From Xestospongia bergquistia (Eukaryota > Porifera > Demospongiae > Haplosclerida > Petrosiidae), in assembly GCA_963965975.1 (NCBI GenBank), contig OZ014416.1, positions 3,348,001 through 3,412,000 of the forward strand: DNA of 64,000 nucleotides, in the 5' to 3' direction. The notes below the pieces were generated by a model. That model was given only the letters and a program-made list of their open reading frames with translations, searched no databases and was not told where the DNA came from. Shown piece by piece: positions 44,657 through 58,000 of this stretch. Numbering within the stretch: the stretch's first letter is position 1; the number at the start of each line of letters is the position of its first letter. A program made the position numbers and the translations under genes.

Positions 44657-46203
44657 TTGTGATGCTATGGAGATTGATGAACCATTTGAATTTGAGTCAG
44701 GTGAATCCTTTTTGAGTCAACTAAAACTGCCCTTACTACTGACAGGCCTACTACTGTCCTTCCCCGTACTGTTCCTTGTGAACCTACAGTTCCCCTCTCT
44801 CATACCCTACTTGGTATCTTCCATTTACTTTTTACTCCTGCTCTAATCAATATGATTGCTGAGCAAACTAATGTATACGCTCGAGAAGTGCTATCAACTG
44901 ATGCCTACGAGAGATTTGACCAAGTAACACCGCTTGAAATTCAAGCGTATTTTGGATTCATGATTCTAATGGGAATCAATCAATTACCATGCCTTTATCA
45001 TTACTGGAAATTAGATCCAACTTACTATTACTCCCCAGTAGCAGACAGGATATCTCTGAGACGATTCTAGGAAATCTCTCGGTTTCTCCATTTCACGCAG
45101 AATGAATCCTATTCAGTTCAGCGAACAGATCCTAGCTATGATCGTCTTTGGAAAATCCGACCGGTGATAACTTCCATATCAGAGAGGTTTTTGGAGATAT
45201 ATAATCCTCACAGTGCCAGCTCAATTGATGAGGCTATGATCCCCTTCAATTGAAGATCCTCTCTCAAGCAATATCTTCCCAAAAAACCTACAAAGAGAGG
45301 GATAAAAGTCTGGATGAGAGCATATGCTATAAATGGCTATGTTTCTCAATTTCAGGTGTACCTTGGCAAAGTGGGAGGCAGGTCGGAAACACATATACAT
45401 GAACGGGTTGTGAAAGATCTAACCAGGAATCATGTTGGCAAACACTATACAGTGTACTGCGATAACTTTTTCACCAGTGTACAGCTCTTCAATGACCTTC
45501 TAAAGGACTCGATCTATGCATGCGGCAGCATTTGATGAAATCGAGTAGGCTATCCTGATGAATTTAAGCCTTTTCTTAAGAAGGGACTACCAGAGAGGGG
45601 AGATTACAAGACAATTGAAAAAGAAAATTGCATTTTCTCATTGTGGCAAGACAACAAAACAGTAAGTGTTCTCTCTACCAACTGCAGAAATGAAGAAGGC
45701 ACAGTAACCAGAAAACAAAAGGATGGCACAAGAAAAACTTTCACCTGCCCTTTGAATGTTATTGACTACAACAAGTATATGGGAGGGGTTGATTGCAATG
45801 ACCAGCTACGACACTACTACTGTGTACGACTGAAAAGCCATAAATTCTACAAATACATCTTTTGGTTTTTATTTGAACTCACTTTGGCATCCTTCACAGG
45901 TATGTACCATCAACAGGGCATGTATACCATCAATACGTTGACTTCAGGTCAGAGTTGGCAAAACAGCTAATTGGGTATTATAACGGTCGAAAAGTTAGAG
46001 GTCGCCCTTCCTCTGCTATTCATCCCTCAGTACCAACTCTACACTTCCCAATGAAGGCAGCAAAGCGAAGCAAATGCTCTCATTGCTACAGGAAGGGAAA
46101 ACAATTGAAGTGGACACAGTGGGAATGCCAAATGTGCAAAAAAAACCTATGCCACACAGGAAAACCAGATAGTGACTGTTTCCTAGCATTTCACAATTAT
46201 TAG
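44657..46203 (+). pseudogene. PiggyBac-like transposase 2 (DDE_Tnp_1_7), broken
   Basis: One main frame from about 44800 to 45890, then a shifted frame to 46203. The N-terminal domain shows LEIQAYFGFMILMGINQLP. Catalytic blocks: SIDEAMIPF (first Asp), YTVYCDNFFTS (second Asp), DYNKYMGGVDCNDQ (third Asp). The C-terminus is a Cys/His-rich zinc domain (CSHCYRKG...CQMCKKNLCH). Breaks: TAG 45068-45070, TGA 45251-45253, tandem TGA TGA 45533-45538, and a frame change near 45890-45905. Family members cut at TTAA. Much less decayed than the copy at 30.8-32.6 kb. Confidence 0.88.
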
Positions 46204-46456
46204 TATTATGTAGTCTACACACACACACACTCATAGTATCATATCCTCATGCTATTTACGTACTAAATTATGTTATACACATTTTACTCTACAAATGCAC
46301 TTCAAAGAGTTTCTTTGTTCTATACAAATACAAGTAATATATGAAACTAACTTTCAATCATAAAGTAGCCCTAGAATAGAACACAATCAAACACTGTCAG
46401 TAAACAAAGAAATGTAAACGTAGCCCTTGATCGCGAATTTTGCTACCAACTTCCCT

Positions 46457-46636
46457 TTATGATGACAAGATCTTGGACAACGTTTCACTATCCTTTTGAC
46501 TCTTCGTAGAACACAACATGCTAACTTTACTTCGAGCAAAGGCAAAAGCGTTCACATCACTAACCTTACATTTCTTTCCCTCTACAAACCACAGAAATAA
46601 TTTGGTCACGGTGTGCGTTTGCGCATGCCATACCAC
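46457..46636 (-). CDS. Candidate 3'-terminal exon, unknown protein
   Basis: Minus-strand 180-nt block starting right after a 'tctttattactag' acceptor and open for 59 codons to TAA 46457-46459. It encodes THTVTKLFLWFVEGKKCK, then FAFARSKVSM and a Ser/Lys-rich end. It has no internal Met early on, so it would be used only by splicing. The upstream intron-like sequence ('ttaatgataattattgctg') is shared with the candidate exons at 47666-47746 and 52118-52198. No family recognised. Confidence 0.35.
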   Translation of the reverse strand: MVWHAQTHTVTKLFLWFVEGKKCKVSDVNAFAFARSKVSMLCSTKSQKDSETLSKILSS

Positions 46637-47665
46637 CTAGTAATAAAGATAAAATATTTAATGATAATTATTGCTGTGTCACTCACAAATATCACAGTTT
46701 TAGCACCTTCATTTAGTAAAGCTCATTGAATTTAAAGTCAAGCTATATATACTAACACACTTCACTGTATTTACTTACCCTTGGGCTATAGCGAGTAACA
46801 TTATTGTCTTGGATTTACTGCAGAGAACACTGTCAAATGATTTGGCTGAATGGAATCTGGTTCCTTTTTCTATCTTGCTAAACATCCCTGTAGAAATAAA
46901 GTCATGAATCTTTGGCTGCTAAAACGAAGTAACGATGAACTAAACAAAGGGCTAAAGCTCATTGAATTTAAAGTCAAGCTATATATACTAATATGCTTGA
47001 CTATATTTACTTGCCCTTGGGCTATAGCAAGGAACATTATTGTCTTGGATTTACTGCAGAGAACACTGTCAAATGACCTGGCTGAATGAAATCCAGTTCC
47101 TTCTTGTGTCTTGCTAAACAACCCTGCTAAAATAAAGTCATGACTCCATGTTTGCTAAAACAAAGTAATACTGTCTAAGATTTCTAGCACAAAATATTAA
47201 AACGTGATTACAAATGCACTAAACTAAGGGCTAAAGCTCATTGAATTTAAACTCAAGCTATATATACTAACACACTTCACTGTATTTACTTGCCCTTGGG
47301 CTATAGTGAGGAACATTATTGTCTCGGATTTACTGCAGAGAACACCGTCAAATGATTTGGCTGAATGGAAACTAGTTCCTTCTTCTGTTTTGGTAAACAG
47401 ACCTGTAGAAATGAAGTTGTGAATGATTGGTTGCTAAAACGAAGTAATGCTGTCTAGGATTTCTGGTACAAACCTTTACAAGCTGATACTGATACCAAAC
47501 AAGACACAATAGGGGTTAAAAGCCCTGCAGAAATAAAGTCGTACTCATTGGTTGCGAAAACGCTAAGATTTCTAGTACACATCGTGACAAGCTTACTGAT
47601 GTTATCTTTAGTCTTATATGAGGCTCCAACTGTATAATATCCTTCAGCAACAGCTGGTACAAGAA

Positions 47666-47746
47666 TTACATCTGCTTTTGCTCTTCCTATAATTGAAATG
47701 CCTCCTCTACGATCTCAACTGAAATACTAGGTATATCAGAACCCAC
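47666..47746 (-). CDS. Candidate terminal exon, copy of 52118-52198, with early stop
   Basis: Same acceptor context and start as 52118-52198 (DIPSISVEIVEEAFQL), but an in-frame TAG interrupts it seven codons before the other copy's stop. Confidence 0.3.
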
Positions 47747-48099
47747 CTAATAATAAAGATAAAATATTTAATGATAATTATTGCTGTGTCACTCACAAAT
47801 ATCACAATTTTAGCAGCTTCATTTAGTAAAGCTCATTGAATTTAAAGTCAAGCTATATATACTAACACATTTCACTGTATTCACTTGCCCTTAGGCTATA
47901 GCAAGGAACATTATTGTCTTGGATTTACTGCAGAGAACACCGTCAAATGTTTTGGCTGAATGGAATCCAGTTCCTTCTTCTGTCTTGCTAAACAGCCTGT
48001 AGAAATAAAGTCGTGACTCATTGGTTGCTACTAAAGAAGTAATGCTTCTATGATTTCTAGTACAAACCTTTACAAGCTGATACTGATACCAGAGAAGAC

Positions 48100-48987
48100 A
48101 CAATGGGGGTGAAAAGACTTTTATACTGGTTATTAAAGTGTATATATTACAGAGACAAGGAAACGTGATATATGTTTTAAAATGACTTATTACAGGCTTA
48201 GTTAAGATAACAAATGCACTAGAACTAAGGAGTAAAGCTCATTGAATTTAAAGTCAAGCTAGATATATTAACACAAATGAATTGATACACTGACTGTATT
48301 TACTTGCCCATGGGCTGTAGCGAGGAACATTATTGTCTTGGATTTACTGCAGAGACCACTGTCAAATGATTTGGCTGAATGGAATCTGGTTCCTTCTTCT
48401 ATCTTGCTAAACAGCCCTGTAGAAAGAAAGTCATGAATCTTTGGTGGCTAAAACGAAGTAAAGATGCACTAAACTAAAGGCTAAAGCTCATTGAATTTAA
48501 AGTCAAGCTATATATACTAACACACTTGACTGTATTTACTTGCCCTTGGGCTATAGCGAGGAACATTATTGCTAAAATGAAGTAATGCAGTCTAAGATTT
48601 CTAGTATAACCATTACAAACACATTCACATATGATATCGGACAATACTCAAGACTCAATAAATCTCTACAATATGCACATTTTATAATATAAAGTGCATA
48701 GATAACTTATGGGACAGGAAGTCTACACATGATAATCATATTCACAAGTATACACAATACAATAACCAACCAATAATACAGCACAAGCTGATACTGACAC
48801 AAACGTAGAGACAGTGAGGGTAAACAGCCCTGCAGAAATAAAGTTGTGACAAAACATTACAAGCTAATACTGATACAAAAGTAGACACAATAGGTTTAAA
48901 AGGGCTTGTACTAAATAAAAACACTTGACTAACTACTCATATAATGGTAGACATAATGGGGCTAAATAGGCTTGTAGTGATAAAACA
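48100..48987. repeat. Higher-order block, first copy
   Basis: Nearly identical to 54055-54939, including the irregular part from 'gaggaacattattgctaaaa' to 'aaataggcttgtagtgataaa'. The offset is about 5.95 kb. Beyond 54939 the second copy jumps to a different point of the unit. Confidence 0.85.
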
Positions 48988-49613
48988 ATTGACTAATATT
49001 ATTCAGACTTCCTACATTGTACTAAATATACTGGTTACTAAAGTTTATATATTAGAGAAAAGGAATAGTCAGATATGTTTCCAAATGACTTATCAGATGC
49101 ACTAAAACTAAGGGCTAAAACTGACTCAATTTCTTTTGTTCTAGCGAGTAACATCATCGTCTAAGATTTATTGCAGACAAGACTGTCAAATCACTTGGCT
49201 GCATGTAATACAGTTCCTTCTTCTGTCTTGCTCCACAGCTCTGCAGACGTAAAGTCCTGACAGATTGGTTGCTAAAATGAAGTAATGCTGTCTAAGATTT
49301 TTAGTACAAACCTTTACAAGCTGATACTGATACCAAAGCAGACACAATCAGGGTAAAAAGCCTTTTAAAAACACTTGAATATTATTATTGAGACTTGCTA
49401 CATTGACTGGCAGTACTTGTTACTACTGTTTTTTCCTTCTGTTCTAGCAAGGAATTTCATTGTCTCGGATTTACTGCAGAGAACACTGTCAAATACTTGC
49501 CTGTTGGAATCCAGTTCCTTCTTTTGTCTTGTTAAACAGCCCTGCAGAAGTAAAGTCCTGACACATTGATTGCTAAAATGAAGTAATGCAGTCTATGATT
49601 TCTAGTACAAACC

Positions 49614-50208
49614 ACTGTACTTTAGATTTTTGGTGATAGCTACTTGTAGTAACTTTTCTGCTGCTCTATTATATGCTATAAATTAGCTAGGAAAGCCAAA
49701 TCTATCTTTTAAAAAAGAGCATATCTTTTCTATTGTAGCTATACATAATGGAAAAGATGTCTTCGTGTCGTTACCAACTGGTTTTGGAAAGAGTTTGTGT
49801 TTCAAAATCCTCCCTTTCATGATGGATTACAAGCTAGGTTATGAACCAACTGCTTGAATTCCTCTAGGTCTACAACAGATTTCATAAAAATATATGAAGA
49901 GAGACTATCATATCATGTCCAGAAACAATAACATCAAGTAAAGCAGTTATTCACGAACCCCAATTATTTCACATTCCAACAGCACTGAACAAATTTGTTG
50001 CTCTTTCGGCTTCCACTAAATAAATCTCTGCATTACTGACAAACTCGTGCTTAAACTCGTGTAGTGAAAAAAACGTCATCAATATAAACCCGACCCATCA
50101 ATTCGTCATTTAATTTAAAATGTGTCATTATGATGTCAATAATTATGTGCATGCGCAAGCAGTAATGACCAGGCTCTTTTCTACCGCGAAAGTCTGGGTA
50201 CGAGGCTA
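49614..50208 (+). mobile_element. Long-TIR element with RecQ fragment, copy 3 (left end lost)
   Basis: Right end GGGTACGAGGCTA matches the family TIR. The left TIR is missing; element sequence starts abruptly in array DNA near 49614. The interior matches copies 1 and 2 in reverse orientation but keeps more of the helicase region. The right flank 'gtactaaataaaaac' is the same as for copy 4. Confidence 0.8.
49690..49858 (+). pseudogene. RecQ-type helicase N-terminal fragment (Walker A)
   Basis: The frame encodes KPNLSFKKEHIFSIVAIHNG, then KDVFVSLPTGFGKSLCF and LPFMMDYKLG. This fits motif 0 plus motif I (GKDVFVxLPTGxGKS) of RecQ/BLM/WRN-type DNA helicases; the Walker A lysine is present. A stop (TGA) follows at once. 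Only about 55 codons are present, so no activity is expected. It lies wholly inside the TIR element. Confidence 0.75.
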
Positions 50209-52117
50209 GTACTAAATAAAAACATTCGACTAATTTTATTGAGACTTGCTACATTGTACAAAATATATTGGTTACTAAAGTCTTTATATTACAGAGAAAA
50301 GGACTAGTGAGATATTATATTTCAAAAAGACTTACAATAGGCTTAGTTAAGATAACAAATGCACTAAAACTAAGGACTAAAGCTCACTGAATTTAAAAGT
50401 CATGCTACATATACTACAGCACATGGAGTACTGCTTCTCTGACTGTATTTGTTACTACTATCTTTCCATTTCTAGTACAAACCTTTTCAAGCTGATACTG
50501 ATACCAAAGCAGACACAATGGGGGTAAAAAGCCTTTTAAAAACACTTGATTAATATTATTCAGACTTCCTACATTGTACTAAATATACTGGTTATAGGTG
50601 CGATATTACATTATAAAATGACATATTACAGGTTTAGTTAAGATAACAAATGCACTAAAACTAAGGGCTAAAGCTCATTGAATTTAAAGTCAAGCTAGAT
50701 ATACTAATGCACAATGGAACAATGACACAATGGGAGTAAAAAGCCTTTCAAAAACACTTTACTAATATTATTCAGATTTCCTACATTGCACTTAATATAC
50801 TGGTTACTAAAGTATATATTAGAGAGAAAAGAAACAGTCAGATATGTTTTCAAATGACAGGCTTAGTTTTTGTGTGTCTGACTGAATTTGAAACTCAAGC
50901 TACATATACTAACTCACATGGAGTACTACTTACGTGAACGTATTTGTTACTACTGTCTTTCCCTTTCGTTGTAGCGTTTACTACACAGGAGACAGTCAAA
51001 TGACTTGGCTGCATGGAATCCAGTTCCTTCTTCTGTCTTGCTAAACAGCCCTGCAGAAGTAATGTCCTGACCCATTTGCTACTAAAGAAGTAATGCTGTC
51101 TAAGATTTCTAGTACAAACCTTTACAAGCTGATACTGAAACCAAAGAAGACACAATGGGGGTAAAAAGCCTTTTATACTGGTTATTAAGTGTATATATTA
51201 CAGAGACAAGGAAACGTGACATATGTTTTAAAATGACTTATTACAGGCTTAGTTAAGATAACAAATGCACTAAAACTAAGGACTAAAGCTCATTGAATTT
51301 AAAGTCAAGCTAGATATACTAACACAAATGAACTATTGATACACTGACTGTATTTATTTCCTAATGGGCTGTAGCGAGGAACATTAGTGTCTCGGATTTA
51401 CTGCAGAGAACACTGTCAAATGATTTGGCTGGATGGAATCTGGTTCCTTCTTCTATCTTGCAAAACAGCCCTGTAGAAAGAAAGTCATGAATCTTTGGTT
51501 GCTAAAACGAAGTAACGATGCGCTGAACTAAGGGCTAAAGCTCATTGAATTTGAATTTAAAGTCAAGCTATATATACTAACACACTTGACTGTATTTACT
51601 TGCCCTTGGGCTATAGCAAGGAACATTATTGTCTTGGATTTACTGCAGAGAACACTGTCAAGTGACTTGGCTGAATGGAATCTAGTTCCTTCTTCTGTTT
51701 TGCTAAACAGCCCTGTGGAAATAAAGTTGTGAATGATTCGTTGCTAAAATAAAGTAATGCTGTTTAAGATTTCTTGTACAAACATTTACAAGCTGATACT
51801 AATACCAAAGAAGACACGATGGGGGTAAAAATCTTTTAAAAACACTTGACTAATATTATTCAGACTTGCTACATTGTACTAAATATACTGGTTATTAAAG
51901 TGTATATATTACAGAGACAAGGATAGGTGAGATATATATTTTAAAATGACTTATTACAGGCTTAGTTAAGATAACAAATGCACTAAACTAAGGGCTAAAG
52001 CTCATTAAATTTAAAGTCAACCTATATATACTAACACCCTTGACTGTATTTACTTGCCCTTGGGCTATAGCGAGGCTCCAACTGTATAATATCCTCCAGC
52101 AACAGCTGGTACAAGAA

Positions 52118-52198
52118 TTACATCTGCTTTTGCTCTTCCAGTAATTGAAATGCCTCCTCTACGATCTCAACTGAAATACCAGGTATATCAAAACCCAC
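52118..52198 (-). CDS. Candidate 3'-terminal exon, 26 codons
   Basis: Begins right after an 'ctttattattag' acceptor and encodes GFDIPGISVEIVEEAFQLLE, then a short Gln/Lys end before TAA 52118-52120. It looks like an amphipathic helix. Family unknown. Confidence 0.35.
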   Translation of the reverse strand: MGFDIPGISVEIVEEAFQLLEEQKQM

Positions 52199-54054
52199 CT
52201 AATAATAAAGAATATTTAATGATAATTATTGCTGTGTCACTCACAAATATCACAGTTTTAGCACCTTCATTTAGTAAAGCTCATTGAATTTAAAGTCAAG
52301 CTATACATACTAACACACTTCACTGTATTTACTTGCCCTTGGGCTATAGCGAGTAACATTTTTGTTTTGGATTTACTGCAGAGAACACTGTCAAATGATT
52401 TGGCTGAATGGAATCTAGTTCCTTCTTCTATTTTGCTAAACAGCCCTGTAGAAATAAAGTCATGAAACTTTGGCTGCTAAAACGAAGTAACGATGAACTA
52501 AACTAAGGGCTAAAGCTCATTGAATTTAAAGTCAAGCTATATATACTAACACACTTCACAGTACTTACTTGCCCTTTGGCTATAGCGAGAAACATTATTG
52601 TCTTGGATTTACTGCGGAGAACACCGTCAAATGTTTTGGCTTAATGGAATCCAGTTCCTTCTTCTGTCTTGCTAAACAACCCTGCAGAAATAAAGTTATG
52701 ACCCATTGGTTGCTAAAACAAAGTAATACTGTCTAAGATTTCTAGCACAAACTATTACAACGTGACACCACAAATGCAATAAACTAAGGGCTAAAGCTCC
52801 TTGAATTTAAAGTCAAGCTATATATACTAACACACTTCACTGTATTTACTTGCCCTTAGGCTATAGCGAGGAACATTATTGTCTTGGATTTACTGCAGAG
52901 AACACTGTCAAATGATTTGGCTAAATGGAATCTGGTTTCTTCTTCTATCTTGCTAAACAGCCCTGTAGAAATAAAGTCATGAATCTTTGGTTGCTAAAAC
53001 GAAGTAACGATGCACTAACACACTTGACTGTATTTACTTGCCCTTGGGCTATAGCGAGGAACATTATTGTCTTGGATTTACTGCAGAGAACACTGTAAAA
53101 TGACCTGGCTGAATGGAATCCAGTTCCTTCTTCTGTCTTGCTAAACAACCCTGCAGAAATAAAGTCATGACTCCATGGTTTGTAAAATGAAGTAATACTG
53201 TCTAAGATTTCTGCCACAAAATATTACAACGGAATACTACAAATGCACTAAACAAAGGGCTAAAGCTCATTGAATTTAAACTCAAGCTATATATACTAAC
53301 ACACTTGACTGTATTTACTTGCCCATGGGCTATAGCGAGGGACATTATTGTCTTGGATTTACTGCAGAGAACACTGTCAAATGATTTGGCTGAATGCATC
53401 TGGTTCCTTCCTCTGTCTTGCTAAACAGCCCTGTAGAAATAAAACAGTGAATGATTGGGTGCCAAAAAGAAGTTATGCTGTCTAACATTTCTAGTACAAA
53501 CCATTGCAAGCTGATACTACAAATCCACTAAACTTAGGGCTAAAATTCATTGAATTTAAACTCAAGCTATATATACTAACACTCTTCACTGTATTTACTT
53601 GCCCTTGCGTTATAGTGAGGAACATTATTGTCTTGGATTTACTGCAGAGAACACTGTCAAATGATTTGGCTGAATGGAATCTGGTTCCTTCTTCTATCTT
53701 GCTAAACAGCCCTGTAGAAATAAAGTCATGAATCTTTAGTTGCTAAAACGAAGTAACGATGCACTAAACTAAGGGCTAAAGCTCATTTATTTAAAGTCAA
53801 GCTATATATACTAATACACTTCACTGTATTTACTTCCCCTTAGGCTATAGCGAGAAACATTATTGTCTTGGATTTACTGCAGAGAACACAGTCAAATGTT
53901 TTGGCTGAATGGAATCCAGTTCCTTCTTCTGTCTTGCTAAACAGCCATGTAGAAACAAAGTCGTGACTCATTGGTCGCTACTGAAGACGTAATGCTGTAT
54001 GAGATTTCTAGTACAAACCTTTACAAGCTGATACTGTTACGAAAGAAGACACAA

Positions 54055-54939
54055 TGGGGGTAAAAACCCTTTTATACTGGTTATTAAAGTGTATATATTA
54101 CAGAGACAAGGAAACGTGACATATGTTTTAAAATGACTTATTACAGGCTTAGTTAAGATAACAAATGCACTAAACAAAGGGCTAAAGCTCATTGAATTTA
54201 ATGTCAAGCTAGATATACTAACACAAATGAAGTATTGATACACTGACTGTATTTATTTGCCCATGGGCTGTAGCGAGGAACATTAGTGTCTTGGATTTAC
54301 TGCAGAGACCACTGTCAAATGATTTGGCTGAATGGAATCTGGTTCCTTCTTCTATCTTGCTAAACAGCCCTGTAGAAAGAAAGTCATGAATCTTTGGTGG
54401 CTAAAACGAAGTAAAGATGCACTAAACTAAAGGCTAAAGCTCATTGAATTTAAAGTCAAGCTATATATACTAACACACTTGACTGTATTTACTTGCCCTT
54501 GGGCTATAGCGAGGAACATTATTGCTAAAATGAAGTAATGCAGTCTAAGATTTCTAGTATAACCATTACAAACACATTCACATATGATATCGGACAATAC
54601 TCAAAACTCAATAAAATCTCTACAATATGCACATTTTATAATATAAAGTGCATAGATAACTTATGGGACAAGAAGTCTACACATGATAATCATATTCACA
54701 AGTATACACAATACAATAACCAACCAATAATACAACACAAGCTGATACTGACACAAACGTAGAGACAGTGAGGGTAAACAGCCCTGCAGAAATAAAGTTG
54801 TGACAAAACATTACAAGCTAATACTGATACAAAAGTAGACACAATAGGTTTAAAAGGGCTTGTACTAAATAAAAACACTTGACTAACTACTCATATAATG
54901 GTAGACATAATGGGGCTAAATAGGCTTGTAGTGATAAAT
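54055..54939. repeat. Higher-order block, second copy
   Basis: See 48100-48987. The few differences are single bases, for example 'actcaagactcaat' versus 'actcaaaactcaat'. Confidence 0.85.
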
Positions 54940-57229
54940 GACTTGGCTGAATGGAATCCTGTTCCTTCTTCTGTCTTGCTAAACAACCCTGCAGAAATAA
55001 AGTCATGACTCATTGCTTGCTAAAACAAAGTAATACTGTCTAAGATTTCTAGCACAAATTATTACAACGTGATACTAGAAATGCACTAAACTAAGGGCTA
55101 AAGCTCATTGAATTTAAACTCAAGCTATATACACTAACACACTTGACTGCATTTACTTGCCCATGGGCTATAGCGAGGAACATTATTGTCTTGGATTTAC
55201 TGCAGAGAAGAATGGCAAATGATTTGGCTGAATGGAATCTAGTTCCTTTTAAAAACACTTGACTAGTATTATTCAGACTTGCTACATTGTACTAAATATA
55301 CCGGTTATTAAAGTGTATATATTACAGAGACAAGAAAAGGTGATATAGTGTTTTAAAATGACTTATTACAGGCTTAGTTAAGATAACAACTGCACTAAAA
55401 CAAAGGGCTAAAGCTCATTGAATTTAAAGTCAAGGTAAATATACTAACACAAATGAAGTATTGATACACTGACTATATTTATTTGCCCACGGTCTGTAGC
55501 AAGGAACATTAGTGTCTCGGATTTACTGCAGAGAACACTGTCAAATGACTTGGCTGAATGGAATCCAGTTCCTTCTTCTGTCTTGCTAAACAACCCTGCA
55601 GAAATAAAGTTATGACTCATTGGTTGCTAAAACGAAGTAATACTGTCTAAGATTTTTAGCACAAACTATTACAACGTGATACTACAAATGCAATAAACTA
55701 AGGGCTAAAGCTCATTGAATTTAAAGTCAATCTACATATACTAACACACTTGACTGTATTTACTTGCCCTTGGGCTAGAGCAAGGAACATTGTCTTGGAT
55801 TTATTGCAGAGAACACTGTCAAATGATTTGGCTGAATCGAATCTGGTTTCTTCTTCTATCTTGCTAAACAGCCCTGTAGAAATAAAGTTATGAATCTTAG
55901 GTTGCTAAAACGAAGTAACAATGCACTAAACTAAGGGCTAAAGCTCATTTATTTAAAGTCAAGCTATATATACTAATACACTTTACAGTATTTACTTGCC
56001 CTTAGGCTATAGTGAAAAACATTATTGTCTTGGATTCACTGCAGAGAACACCGTCAAATGTTTTTGCTGAATGGAATCCAGTTTCTTCTTCTGTCTTGCT
56101 AAACAACCCTGCAGAAATAAAGTCATGACTCATTGGTTGCTAAAACAAAGTAATACTGTCTAAGATTTCTAGCACAAACTATTACAACGTGATACTACAA
56201 ATGCAATAAACTAAAGGCTAAAGCTCATTAAATTTAAACTCAAGCTATATATATAACACACTTCACTGTATTTACTTGCCCTTGGGCTATAGCGAGGAAC
56301 ATTATTGTCTTGGATTTACTACAGAGAACACTGTCAAATGATTTGGCTGAATGGAATCTGGTTCCTTCTTCTATCTTGCTAAAAGCCCTGTAGAAATAAA
56401 GTCATGAATCTTTGGTTGCTAAAACAAAGTAATGCTGTCTAAGATTTCTAGTACAAACCTTTACAAGCTGATACTGATACAAAAGCAGACACAATGGGGG
56501 TAAAAAGCCTTTTAAAAACACTTGACTAATATTATTCAGACTTGCTACATTGTACTAAATGTACTGGTTATCAAAGTGTATATATTACACAGACAAGGAA
56601 AGGTGAGATATATATTTTAAAATGACTTATTACAGGCTTAGTTAGAGATAACAAATGCACTAAAACTAAGGGCTAAAGCTCATTGAATTTAAAGTCAAGC
56701 TAGATATACTAACACAAACGAAGTATTGATACTCTGACTGTATTTATTGGCCCATGGGCTGTAGCAAGAAAAATTAGTGTCTTGGATTTACTGCAGAGAA
56801 CACTGTCAAATGACTTCCCAGCATGGAATACAGTTCCTTCTTCAGTCTTGCTCCACAGCCCTGCAGAAGTAAAGTCCTCACACATTGATTGCTAAAATGA
56901 AATAAACCAATGCAGTCTAAGATTTCTAGTAGAAACCATTACAAGCTGATACTGATACAAAAGTAGACACAATAAGTTTAAAGTCAAGCTAGATATACTA
57001 ACGCACATGAAGTATTGACACTTGACTGTATTTATTTATTTACCCTTGGGCTGTACCGAGGAACATTATTGTCTCGGATTTATTGCAGAGAACACTGTCA
57101 AATGATTTGGCTGAATGAAATCCAGTTCCTTCTTCTGTCTTGCTAAATAAAGTCATGATTCATTGCTTGCTAAAACGAAGTAATGCTGTCTAGCACAAAC
57201 TATTACAAGCTGATACTACAAAAGCACTA

Positions 57230-57300
57230 AACTAAGGGCTAAAGCTCATTGAATTTAAAGTCAAGGTAGATAGGGCTAAAGCTCATTGAATTTAAAGTGA
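57230..57300. repeat. Short form of the 37-bp nested repeat
   Basis: Two copies of 'gggctaaagctcattgaatt' plus 'taaagtcaaggtagata'. Confidence 0.7.
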
Positions 57301-57809
57301 AGGTAAATATACTAATGCACATGAAGTATTGACACTATTTATTTGCCTTTGGGTTGTAGCAAGGAACATTATTGTCTCGGATTTACTGCAGAGAACACTG
57401 TCAAATGATTTTGCTGAATGGAATCCAGTTCCTTCTTCTGTCTTGTTAAACAGCCCTGCAGAAATAAAGTCGTGATTCATTGGTTGCTAAAATTAAGTAA
57501 TGCTGTGTAAGATTTCTAGTACAGACCATTACAAGCTGATACTACAAATGCACTAAAACTAAGGGCTAAAGCTCATTCAATTTAAAGTCAAGGTGGATAT
57601 ACTAACGCACATGAAGTAATGACATTCTGATTGTATTTATTTGCCTTAGGGCTGTAGAGAGGAACGTTATTTACTGCAGAACACTGTTAAATGACTTGGC
57701 CAAATGGAATCCAGTTCCTTCTTCTGTCTTGCTCCACAGCCCTGTAGATGTAAAGTCCTAACACATTAGTTGTTAAAATGAAGTAATGCATTTCTAATGA
57801 TTTGTAGTA

Positions 57810-58000
57810 CAACGATTACAAACACATGATATAGGACAATACTCAAGACTCAAAAAGATCTCCACAATATGCACATTTTATAATACATAGTGCATAGATA
57901 ACTTACGGGACAGGAAGTCTACACATCATAATCATATTCATAAGTATACACAATACAACAACCAACCAATAATACAGCACAAGTAGAGACAGTGAGGGTA
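57810..58000. repeat. Copy of the 'tatgcacattttataata' block
   Basis: One of five copies of a block running from 'acaatactcaagactcaa' to 'acaaccaaccaataatacag' (others near 43190, 48615, 54570 and 62870). Confidence 0.75.

Larger units (their letters stand above)
43947..46203 (+). mobile_element. PiggyBac-like element 2 (left end seen, right end not found)
   Basis: TTAA at 43943-43946 is followed by CCCTTTACCGACC, the usual TTAA-CCCT type of piggyBac terminus. Subterminal repeats and a transposase follow. No matching inverted terminus plus TTAA was found to the right, so the right end is probably lost in the neighbouring array. Confidence 0.7.
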
